A program made the position numbers and the translations under genes. From assembly GCA_905221605.1 (NCBI GenBank), contig CAJNDS010000324.1, positions 434,640 to 498,639 on the forward strand: a DNA stretch of 64,000 bases, written 5' to 3'. Under the pieces are notes generated by a model. That model did not search any database and was not told the origin of the DNA. It saw only the letters and a list, made by a program, of their open reading frames with translations. Within the stretch, counting starts at the first letter, position 1. Each line of letters starts with the position of its first letter. Below are positions 36,401 to 48,200 of this stretch, piece after piece. The DNA comes from Symbiodinium natans (Eukaryota > Sar > Dinophyceae > Suessiales > Symbiodiniaceae).

Positions 36401-39400
36401 TGACGGGCCATTCTTTCATCGGACTTTTTAGTCTGAGACTTCAGAGCGTTTAGGACTTTCTGGGGGTTGCGGGTGGAGGGTTTAGGGTTAATGGCCGTAT
36501 TTGGGTTTAGGGTTTATGGGGTCGTTATGGGCTTCTTAGGGTTTGAAAGTTTAGGGATTTTTGGATGTTTTAGGGTTTCGGATTTAAGGATAGGGTTTCA
36601 GGGTTTAGGGTTTTAATTAGGGTTTAGGGTTATAGGGTCTTCAAGAAGTCTTGTGGGCTCCGTACAGGTTATTTCCTTTTTGGTGGGCTCCTGGTGCCCC
36701 TAACAAACATTCAACCCACAACGGGACACGTTTTTTGTTCCGAGCTTGCTGGGCAGTCTCGTCTTTCATAGGATCCCCAAAGGCCCCCCCCCCCCCGCCA
36801 TACACACCCTAAACCCTAAAGCCTAAACCCTAAACCCTAAACCCTAAACCCTAAACCCTAAACCAGAAAAGCGGTCCCTAAACCTTTTAGCCTTTACCCC
36901 GACTATTAAACCTTCTCTGGCCCTGCGACTTGGGTGCTTTCGGGGATTTCCGGGCGTTGAGGGGCTCTGGGTACTTCAGAGGATCAAGGGCTTAGGGGTT
37001 TAGGAATTTCGGATTTGTTTTTCTGTCTGGGGGCCCTGCAAGCTTGCCAACAGTCCTTACTTTATCTTACTTCGGATCCTTCGGGTAAGAGCTACAGGTA
37101 CCTACCACTTCTCGCATCATTTGTTTTGGACCAGCTTCTTTTCAAACGGCCTGAGGTGCCTGAGGGGCCTACAAGGCTTAGGGCTTAGGGTTTGGGGTTT
37201 TTAGGGTTTTAGGGTTTTTAGGGTTTTTAGGGTTTCAGGGCTTTTAGGGTTTTTGGGGCTTTTAGGGTTTTTAGGGTTTTAGGATTTTCGTTTTTTTTTT
37301 TTTTTTTTTAATAAGGGTTTTTAGGGTTTCTAGGGTGTTTAGGGATTTTAAGGTTTTTCGGGTTTAGGGCTCAGTATTTCTCGGGGGTCAGTTGTTGCAT
37401 ACGACGGCCTCATGGCTTCGCACATGGGCCGGTGTTTCATGGTCTTTGGCTTTTTGGGGTTCAGGCCAGGTCTCCAGGTGTAGTTTTCAGGTTTAAGGTT
37501 TAGGGTTTAGGGTTTAGGGTTTCGGGTATAGGGTTTAGGGTTTAGGGTGAGCTGTTTTTGCTACCTCACACTGGTCATGAGAAAAGCCCGCAGCTGATAT
37601 TTCGTGTAGGAAGAGTGTGTCCATGCAGGTCGTCCAGAGTATCGAATCCTCTCGGAACTGGATAAGAACCCTAAGCCCTAAGCCCTAAGCCCTAAACCCT
37701 AAACCCTAAACCCTAAACCCGAAGCCCTAAGCCCTAAACCCTAAACCCTAAACCCTACACAACCCTAAGCCCTCAACCCCTTAAGTCCTAAGCCATAAAC
37801 TCATCCCGGACTCGCCCTTCGGCCTGCCCCTGGCCGGTCAGGTCTTGCTTTGCAGCTCTTTCAGCCAGGCCCCGGACATTGCTTGGGCTTAGGGTTTAGG
37901 GTTTAGGGTTTAGGGTTTAGGGTTTAGGGTTTAGGGTTTAGGGTTTAGGGTTTAGGGCTAGGATGCCCAGTAGTGCCCTTATTCCTTTTTTGGGGGCTCT
38001 AGGTTCCCCTATAAACCCCTTTAAGCAAAAAGGGCACCCTTTTTAATCCTAGGTTTCTGGGCAACCTAGTGACCCTAAACCCTAAACCCTAAACCCTAAA
38101 CCCTAAACCCTAATAATACTAATATTTGCAATCCATCAGACGTTGCCTTGGGATTTTGGGTTTCAGGTTTAGGGTCGACTGGGGGGTTTGGGTTTGAGGC
38201 TTGGGGTTTAGGGTTTAGGGCTTTGGGTTCAAGGCTTAAAGCTTTAGGGTGCAGAGCTGTTGGAAGCCTCTGATGGCAAGGTACAGGGTATATAGGCCAT
38301 TCTGATTGGCAGTTCGGGGGCGTAGGCACGCCCCTCTACCACCCTTAAACCCTGGCACACGAAGCATCAAACCTCGAGAACACCCCCTCCTTTGACAGTT
38401 CTTGGGTCTTGGGATTGGTAGGGTTCAGGGTTTAAGCTTCTAGGGTTCAGGGTTTAGAGTTCAGTTCCCTCTTGGTGGGGGGGAGGGGGGGTTGGAGGAA
38501 ATCGCAAACAACACGGGCGTGGTTGTAGGACATGCATGTTAATTTCCCACCCGCCCGAGACCCCACCTTGTCTGCGCAACACCGCGGTCGGAGTGCCAGG
38601 GCGGGAAGCCGCCGAAATTTGTATCTAAATTCGTCAAATTTTGTTCGTTATGGTATGAATTTCATACATTCGTAAGAAGCTTTTGGCCACACAAAAACCT
38701 TTGCAAACACATTCCCTGCATTGTTTTTCGTGTCCATTTATAAGTATTTATGTAAGTATGATCCGATTTGAGACACTCAAAAAACATAGACGGTGTAATG
38801 CAGAGCAACCATTGGCATCAACTTCCTTGTAATATGTCCCTTTGAGATGAGAAAAACGAGCAAAATGAAGAACACAAGGCGGCAGAGCATGAGCCAAAGA
38901 CAAAACCAAAAGCTGAGGAAAGCCGGGGCAAAACGAAGGGAGGCAAGAGAAGGAGGAGGAAAAGGAAGGAGAAGAGTGACGAGACGGAACCGGTAGAAGA
39001 TGAACATCTTCATTTCGAGCCGACTTATACTTTGCTTGAACAACTTTGGCGGCGTGTTTGGGTGCACAGCAGTGGCAGCCCAGGCGACGCGAGCTCCACG
39101 CTCCGATCGTCGTGGGTTTTGCCGTCACATTGTGTGAGTAAGTGCAGACCATGCACATCAGAAACGTCAACGGTGATCTAGTGTGCTGTCGTCTTGGCTT
39201 GTCTAATGAGCAGCCTTCGGTTTGGATAGCCCGGAGCCAGCAACTTGGCCTTATTCATCCTTACCTTGTATTTCTTCCACACGGCCCATCAAAAAGCCAA
39301 GACATGCCATGCGGGAGCCAAACATGGGCTCTACATCAACCTCGCGCGGCCGTTTTACCCACCCAAGCCAGCAACAGCCACAAAGTCACGAGGAGAGCCT

Positions 39401-42267
39401 GCCACAAGACCTCCCAGCCACAGTCTTGGGGTCACCCATGGCATCATTCAAAAAACACCATGTGATTCATGTGTGAATGCAGCGTTGAGTCACAAGCCGA
39501 AGGCCGCCCAAACCCTGTTGCACATTCGCAAAGCCGCAGCCAACTTCCACTTTGCGGCGTGTTCGGGGAAGATTCGCTTTTCGGTGACAAACGACGCAAT
39601 GACATAGCTGACCAGCCGGACCACAGAAGGCCAGAAGCATGAGAGCAATGATACCTCGAACTTTCCGCGGAGTGCCGGCTTGCAGCGCAGAAGGGACTGG
39701 GGAAGCTGGGGTGCCCAGAGACGGTGATGCCAGAGCATTCTGGTTCGCTATGGGCTACCTTGGCGAACCAAGTGGCACCATCACCTCCGTGATGCGAAAG
39801 CCTGCTTCTCGGGCTGCTTAAAGAGCGGTGCGGCGTGGAGAACGGACCAGATCTTCGTGGAGAAGATTCTGGAGATAGCGCATGTCTCTAAAATAAACGG
39901 GGAAGCCGAAAGAGGAGAACGCAAACCCAAAACATCCAGAAGCCAGGGAAGGGGTCCTATTTTCTTGTTGAAGGTTTGCGGTAGTCAGGTTTTCGGGCTG
40001 AGGCGGGCACAGCCCAGAAGAGGAGGGAACACGACAGTTTCACAAAATAACGGGAGGAGGTCATGTGTTAAGGCTTTTTCCCTTTGAAGGTTTGCTGTTG
40101 TGAGGTTTTCGGGGTCCTTGCAGGAGGGCAGAGGCGTGGGACAGAACCTCGAAGGAAAAGAGATCGAGAGGGGGACCCAACTTGGTCAGCAACACGGGGA
40201 GGTCTTTTTGGTTCTCCTCTCAGTTTTTTCCCGCTCAAGGTTTGCTGTTGTGAGGTTTTCGGGGCCCTTGCGGACAGAGGCGTGGGGAAGAACCCCCAAG
40301 GAAAAGGAAAAGGGAGAGGGCCCCAAAAGTTCAGAAAAAAGGGGAAGGAGGTCTTTCTTCAGTTTTTTCCCTTTGTTGGTGTGCTCTTGTTAGGTAGAGG
40401 TGGGGATAGAACCCCAAGGAAAGGTGAAGGGAGGACCCAAAGAACCAGACAGAAGGGGAGGAGGCCTTCTTTTTCTCTGTCAAGATTTTCCCGCGTTCCT
40501 GTTGTGACTTGTTGTGAGATTTTCGGGTCCCCTGCGGGCAGAGGCGTGGGAAAGAGCCCAAAAAAGGAGAGGAGGACACAAAAACTCGAGAACTAAAGGG
40601 GAGGATATCGTTCTTCAATATTGTTGCCCTTTGAAGGTTTCTGTTGTGAGGTTTTCGGGGACCTTGCGAGCAGAGGCATGGGCAAGGGCCCCAAGCAAAA
40701 GGGAGAGCAGGACCCAACAATTTCAGAAACAAGGGGAGGAGGTCTTTTTTTCTCTCGCAAACTTTTTCCCCTGAGGTTCAGCTGTTGTGAGGTTGCCAGG
40801 CCCCTGCGGGCAGAAGCCTGAGCGAGCGAGGGATCAGTGAGAGAGAAGAGGGGGCAAGTGGGGGGGAGGGCTGGGCGAAGAGATGAAGAGCCTCTTGTAA
40901 ATATAAGCCATACGCTCTTGTCTCTCTGGGGAGGGGAGTACGTGCGTTTTGTTTCAGTCGCCAGATAGTCTGCACGTTTTCCTTGCAGGTTTGTTAGTTT
41001 CGAAGTCGCGTGTGGCTCTGGATGACGGAGAGTGGCAAAGCAAAGAGTCTGAGATTCGGAATATAATATTTGCAGTCGAGCTTTGTCCGCGCGCGGTCAT
41101 GCGCAAATCCATGATCTTGGAGAGTCGTCGTGAAGACCTCACGGTTGGCTGTGTTTCTTCGGCTCCATGACTTGAATTTTAGGGCTATGTGCAAGGGGCC
41201 CCATATTGCCTTACGCAAGGCTTCTGAAGCGAAGTATCCTACACCTTAAAACCCTCAGCTCTCAACCCCTTGCATCCCCCGGTTCCTTAAAACTTATGGT
41301 CTGTGCGGCTCAGTCAAGCCTCGGAATTCATGCACGCACGCGCGGCTCAGGAGAAGGTTTAGGGGTTTAGGGCTGAATTTAGGGCTTTTGTGTTTGTATA
41401 CATAGTTGAAATTCGATTCAATTCGCAGTGTAACCATCAGAATGGCAACGGATGGAAGTTGATAGACACATATACAGTGTATATGTTTGCGATGTCGGGC
41501 AATTCGTAGTTGAATGCGGTCATTAACTGCGTGTGCGACGTTGATACGTTGATGAGTGAAGACATGGCTCATATTCTTGATGAGCTAAATCTATGCGCGT
41601 TGGTGCCTGATAAAATGAATGACGAAAAGACAGCACACGAAATTGATTAGACAAAAAGACGTTATGATTTGACAGAGTTACATCGGAGGATGAAAGTTTA
41701 GTCGCACTTGCATGTCTTTCGTTGGCGGAGGACTCGGAGTACGATCAAAGTGCATGTTACTTGGCCTGGCCAGCAGAGGAATGTCTACACCTTTTTTTGT
41801 ACAGACAGAGGAATTTAAATCCTCCATGCCCAAGAGCCACACTCCATGCCCCAGAGCCACACTTTGTGGAGGAGTCTATGGGGGAAGGGGGGTTTACAAG
41901 GACATGTTGGCATAACTGCCTCCGATGCGACGAACTTCCGTCCTGGCGCAGTAACAAAACCGAAGTAATCAAGATTGAGGTAGCTAACTAAAGGGAATGG
42001 TTGAGGGTTCAGGATTTTGGGGGTCGAGGGTCTAGGGTCTAGGGTTTAGGGTTTAGGGTTTAGGAAAGTTTTAGGGTTTAGGGTTTAGGTTTCAGGCTTC
42101 GGGCCCTCAGGAGAAGGCATGAAGCCCCGCCTCTTCTTCGTTGGCCGGGAGCTGAAGGAGCCGCGCCATCTTGGGAGCCTTGCGGGTCAGGGTTTAGGGT
42201 TTAGGGTTCAGGCTTTAGGATGTAGGGTTGGGTTTTGGGTTTAGGGTTAGGGTTTAGGGTTTAGGGT

Positions 42268-42299
<32 letters not shown>

Positions 42300-45200
42300 G
42301 GTTCAGGGTTCAGGGTTCAGGGTTCAGGGTTTTTTAGGGTTCGGGGGTGCAGGGCTTTAGGACGCCCAGTCGTACGGCTCTTCCCGCTTCAGGGGTAGGA
42401 TCTCTTATGAACCTGTAAACGCAAGAGAAAACCCCTAAACCCTAAACCCTAATCCACAACCCCTAAACCCAAAAAAACCTAGACCCTAAACCCTTTCTTC
42501 TTCTACCTTCCTTAGAGTCTTGCAGGCGGGCACCTATTTGGGCCAAGCTGGCCTGAGCCCGTTCACGACGGCCACGGTCCAGGCATGCAGCAGAGCTACT
42601 CACCTCCCAGTAGGCAACCCTTCAAGCCCCTTGAGTTCTTCACTTGCCTGAACCCTAAACCCTAAACCCTAAACCCTAAACCCTAAACCCTAAACCCTAA
42701 ACCCTAAACCCTAAACCCTAAACGGGCGGCCAACCACCCCAAAAGGCACTTGGCCCATGTACATAGCGGGCCTCTGCGCACCAAATCCCACATTTTCTGA
42801 CAGCTCCGCACGCATGAAATCAAACTTCCTAGGTAGGATAAGGGGGACCCTTGGATTTAGGGTTTAGGGTTTAGGGTTTAGGGTTTAGGGTTTAGGGTTT
42901 AGGGTTTAGGGAGGGAACCCTTCTTAACCCTCTTCTGGCTCTCTTAAACAAGGACAGGGACCTTATTCAGAGGGTCTATATCCCCAAGGGTCCCCCTAAT
43001 CCTACCCCCTGAAACTGCAGCATTGCAGTTCTGTCTTCGATGTTCAAACACCCTCTGTAGGGGCTACTTAGGTATATAGGCATTGTAGAAGGTATATGTA
43101 GGGGTTATATAGGTTCATCGTTTTGAGCATCGTTCTGACTGGAGAGTTTATGTGTGCACGGAACGGGGTTGCTGCAAGACACTCGCTGAGAGAAGCTGTC
43201 CTAGTAGCGTCCCTGAAGATTGGAGTTTACTGGCGTGTAGGGCTTTAAAGGTCCCTGAAGCCGAGGGTCTAGGGTTCTAAGGGTAGTTGCACGGGCCTGA
43301 AAACTCCAAACGCTGGATGCGACCTTCACAAGCTACGTTGGCTCTGATGTGCAAAGCATCAGAGCATCCCAAGCCCCAGGTGGTGAGAGTTGTCCTTCTT
43401 GTTCCAACCCGAAACCCAAAACCCAAAACCCTAAACCCTAAACCCTAAACCCTAAACCCTAAACCCTAAACCCTAAACCCTAAACCCTAAACAACAAGCT
43501 TGTAATGGGCTTGAAGGTTTCTGCTTCATGTTCCTGACCCTGAGAGTTTAGACGGCATTGCCTGGGGTGTGTTCCGACTTGGCATACTCCATCTAAGAGA
43601 CTTCAAACTCTAGCCCTAAAGCCCTAGACCTATAGACACGCATCACAAATATCTTGTCCGACACGTCTGGTTGCCGGTACTGTAATCGATTCGCAACAGG
43701 GATTCATACACACGTACTACGCCGTTCTGTGCCCAAAGATTAACGCCACATCCCTCAGCAACCCGCGTCTTCTTAAGCCGTTCGGCGTTGCTTTTCAGAC
43801 CCCTGCACGCCCGCTACATTTCCACATTTCAGTCCCAGAGTTCCAGTCAGTCTAAAACGCAAAGAATGTGCATCTCAAGACCCTCCCGAACACCCTAAAC
43901 CCTAAACCCTAAACCCCAAACCCAAGACCCTAAACCCTAAACCCTAAACCTTCAAGAAGAACCCAACAACCCCCGCACATTGATCCTCGTTTCAGAGGTC
44001 AATTTTAGCGCCCGGACGGGGATGAAGGCCCCCTGCTGGGGGCGTGCGGGTTGTGAAGTTTCGAAAGGGTTTAGGGTTTAGGCTTTAGGGTTTTAGGGCT
44101 TAGGGTTTGTTTTTGGTCAACACCGCTTAATTGAGGAAAATATAACTCGTTTAGGGTTTAGTATGGGGGTAGTGGGCGTAGCTTTAGCATACCTCTGCAG
44201 TCGCAAGGCTTCGCCTGACGAGCAACATATTTCTGCAGTGATCTTCCCCTCCGAAGATTACAGCCCTTAATAATCCCTATATGGGGGTTTCCGACATTAG
44301 GGGTGCCAAATTGGGGTCCTAAGTATAAGGGATCCTACTATTGGGGGAGCTATATTAGGGCTTTATATACTACAGCATATGAACTATACTTGGAACCATA
44401 CTCAGAGACTCCTAAGCCTCGTAGGTGAAGAAATATTCCCTCAGAGCCTCTCCGGCTGCTTGAGCAGAAGGACTGAACGCAGCACCCTCAACCCTAACGC
44501 AGCCATTGGATACTAGGAACCTGGGGCACATGAAGACTCGAAGATATCGAGAATTCTACGAAACAGGTTTTACACTCTGTAGTGGGTCAGGTTCCCTTCT
44601 AGACCCTATGAAGCAGCAAAGGGTACCCTGTTCATTCCTAGATTCCTAAGTTGCTCCGGGGCCTAAACCGTCAACCCCAAACCCTAAACCCTAAACCCTA
44701 AAACCCTAGAAAAGTTCCTAGCTGTCAAATGACAACCAACAGGCCGAGATACGCGTGAAAGCAGGCCGGGGGTGTGGTTTAGGGTTGAGGGTTTAGGGTT
44801 TAGGGTTTAGGGTGTAGGGTTTAGGGATTCTAAGCCCTAGACCCTAAACCCCAAAACCCCAAACCCTATATAAAGCCTGAGCCCTAAACTTGGACTGAAC
44901 GACCTTCGGGACTTGGGTACCCCACACAGTCCCCCCTTGAAAGGAATCTTCTGGGTGCCGGTATCTTTCGGATCTAAACCCTGAACCAGAAACCTTGATG
45001 GAACCTAAACCCTCAAAAACCCTAATCGACCTTACCGAACCCTGATCAACCCTGAACCCGAAACCTTATGCCCTAAACCCCAAACCCTACACAACCCTTG
45101 GCAGGGTTTGGGGGTTTCAGGTTTCAGGGTTGAAGGGTTTCAGGGTTGAAGGGTTTCAGGGTTTAAGGGTTTCAGGGTTTCAGGCTTTGAGGGCTTATCC

Positions 45201-48200
45201 CCTCGGAAGGGGATCCTGGGAGCCTTTGGCTCGGTGTTTTATTGTTTAGCCTTCTTTGGGTTCAGGGTATTCGGGGTTTTTAGGTTTTTTTTTTTTTTGG
45301 GGGGGGGCAGCGATCTTGGAGCACTTGTTCAGTGGGGCTTAGGGTTTAGGGTTTAGGGTTTAGGGTTTAGGGTTTAGGGTTTAGGGTTTAGGGTTTAGGG
45401 TTTAGGGTTTAGGGTTTAGGGTTTAGGGTTTATACGCGGAGCCGACCCCCGGCTCTCCTCGCAGCGCGCTGCCGACCTCATTGTCGGCCGCTCGAACGTC
45501 CCGCAGGACATCGTTGGCCGACAGTACTCGGGAAAGAGAGTTTTTGTGTTTTTGGGGTTTTTGGGTTTTTGGGGTTTTTTGGGGTTTTGGGTTTTTGGGG
45601 TTTTAGGGTTCTTGGGGTTTTTGGGGTTTTAGGGTTTGTAGGGGTTTAGGGTTTAGGGTTTAGGGTTGGGGTGGGGAACCAGCAGCTCCCATACACCTTG
45701 CCCTGAGGATCCATGTGCTTATCAATATGTATATACATAGTCCCCAAAGTCCCTATGTGGCCCCAGTGTTCCCTCTTTAGGTACATGGACCCTTCGGGTT
45801 AGTTCAGGACCAGCGGAGAGGTTTCGGGTTGAGGTTCTTGGGGTTCAAGGGTTTAGTGTGCTTGTAGTTTCTGAGGGTAGTTTCACGGGCCCTTAATATG
45901 GTCCCTATCCTGCTTCAAATATAGGCCCTTAGTTTGTCTAGGGTATGTCAGGGGTATATAAGGGGTACCCTTTTCAGGGCCCATACTAAGGGACCATGCA
46001 ACTACCCTTAGATAGTTGAGTTCGGACCTTATTGGTTCGACTGGAGGGTGCCAACGGTACAGCCTAAGCACAGCTTCAGCAGCCAATCCAAAGTTTAGAC
46101 TCTTGCGCTTGGCCCCTTTGTCGTGCCAGGCCACGACAGCGACGATGAGGCTTCCTGAAAATTTGGCATTCGTATTTTGGGTTTCAGGGTCTCAGAAGGG
46201 TCTTAGGAGTCAGGAGTCTTAAGGGTGTTTAAGGGCTTAGGAGGCTTTGGAAGGGCTCGAGGAGCTTGTGGGATTCAAGGTTTAAGGCAGGATTGCGCAA
46301 TGCAAAAGAGCTAAACTAAACCCTAAACAAGTAGTAGGGTTTTAGGAGTCAGGGCGTGCAACACTTAAGCCCTGAATGCCTCGGGACCACACCCTACTTG
46401 GAGGCCTATACCCTCCCCCCGTTTTGTTGAGTACCACATGTACGGGTTAGGATACTCGAGGAAGTGAGGCATCCTAAAAAAGGCACGGCCAAAGCTTCTG
46501 TAGATTCTCTAAACCCTAAACCCTAAATCCTGTTTTGGGCACTCTCTATACACTACAAGGCTCTGCATGTTGATAGGAACCTGAAAGAGGTCCTAAACCA
46601 GGGGTAGGGTTTAGGGTTTAGGGTTTAGGGTTTAGGTTTTAGGGTTTAGGGTTTAGGGTTTAGGGCTAGGAATCCCAAGCACGAGGGTCCTTTTTGGCCA
46701 GGGCCGCGGCGTTGGTTCGCTCTACCACGAGGCGACCTCCTTGGCGGCGACCTCCGTGGCGCCGAGCCGGCCGGGGGATCCGGGTTTAGGGTTTCGGGTT
46801 TAGGGTTTAGGGTTGAGCATTTCCCTGGAAACCGAATGTGCCCTCAAAGGGTTTATGGTTCAAATGCTTTGTAATTTGTTATAATGAGAAGAAGAAGAAT
46901 TATAGTAGTATAGGATATGTGACTTCCCTCGGGACCAAATACTGTAAGGGTTTACGAAAATAGGGGTACCTTATTGGGGTCCTACTCCTTGGGGGGCTAT
47001 TCAAGGGTCCCCTATTTTCGCAAACCCCCAAATGCGCCCTCAAAGGGTTTATGGTTCGTCTTCATAGGAATTACAGTCGTACAGGGTATGTGACCCCCCC
47101 AATTTTAGGGTTCATTTGGTCCCCAGGGCTTTCTGCACAGTGAACCCTGACAAGTCCTGAAAGCTGAAGAGTGCAATGTGTTAAACCCCACCCCCTCCCC
47201 CTGTGCGGGTTTGGGCCTAGGCTCAGTTTCGGGTTTAGGGTTTAGGGTTGGCCCATTCGGAAGAACAGTGCCACTCATTGGACAGGACAGTCGATGAAGG
47301 ACGCCTGCTCTGCACTGATGGGTTTATTAGGGTTTAGGGTTTATGGGTTTAGGGTTTAGGGTTCCGGATTGTGGCCTCAAGAATGATCTGCGGGCTTGTA
47401 CTGGGATGCTCCTCCTCCTTCTGAGGTGCCGTGTCGGTAGCCTTCTAGATCTCCCAGCTTCTTACTTCGCCTTTGGTTGAGCTTTTTTACTTTTTGGGTT
47501 TCCTTATCTAGTAGGAATTGTTAAAGTCTAACCTTTTCTACCCCCTTGGTTATTGGAGAAGTAAGGCTTTTCTGTTTTTTTTTCAATTTGTCGGGGCCCT
47601 TGGTTGCCCACAAAACTGCCCAGCACCAAAAATGTCGCCCATGGAGTTTAGGGCTTAGGGTGTAGGGTTTAAGGTGGGAATCCCAGGCTTCAACCTCTTG
47701 GTGTCCCAAGCCCCCCCCCCCCCCCCCATGTAACAGTTTAGGGGTTTAGGGGTTTAGGGGTTTAGGGGTTTAGGGGTTTAGGAGTTTAGGGGTTTAGGGG
47801 TTTAGGGGTTTAGGGGTTAGGGGTTTAGGGGTTTAGGGGTTTAGGGGTTTAGGGGTTTAGGAGTTTAGGGGTTTAGGGGTTTAGGGGTTTAGGGGTTTAG
47901 GGGTTTAGGGGTTTAGGGTTTAGGGTTTAGGGTTTAGGGTCAGAAAGGTTGAGCATGCTTGCCCATAGACAGATTTGCCCCGGTAAGCCTTGTACAAGTT
48001 CTGAAAGTTCTCAGCAGGCAGAGCTGATACTTCTTCCCTCAACCCGAAACCCTAGAGCCTAGACCCTAAACCCTACAGGTAGCCTACGATTTGCTGAAGA
48101 ACCCCAAACGAATCACGAATAATAATCCCTATATTACCCTTAATGAGGAAGTTTTTTTCTTTTTTCGGTTCTTAAGCAAGTAGTAGTAGCTAGTAGCAGA

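Noticed and set aside
38748-39170. 140-codon minus-strand ORF
   Set aside because: Composition is low-complexity (Ser, Phe, Leu, Pro runs from purine-rich plus-strand sequence) and a second minus-strand frame is open over the same bases.
45465-45539. Start of the FHA domain (LIVGRSNVPQDIV looks like the GR motif)
   Set aside because: The exon at 50146-50190 gives a better-spaced GR motif joined in phase to SxxH, and gene G has its own start at 49099.
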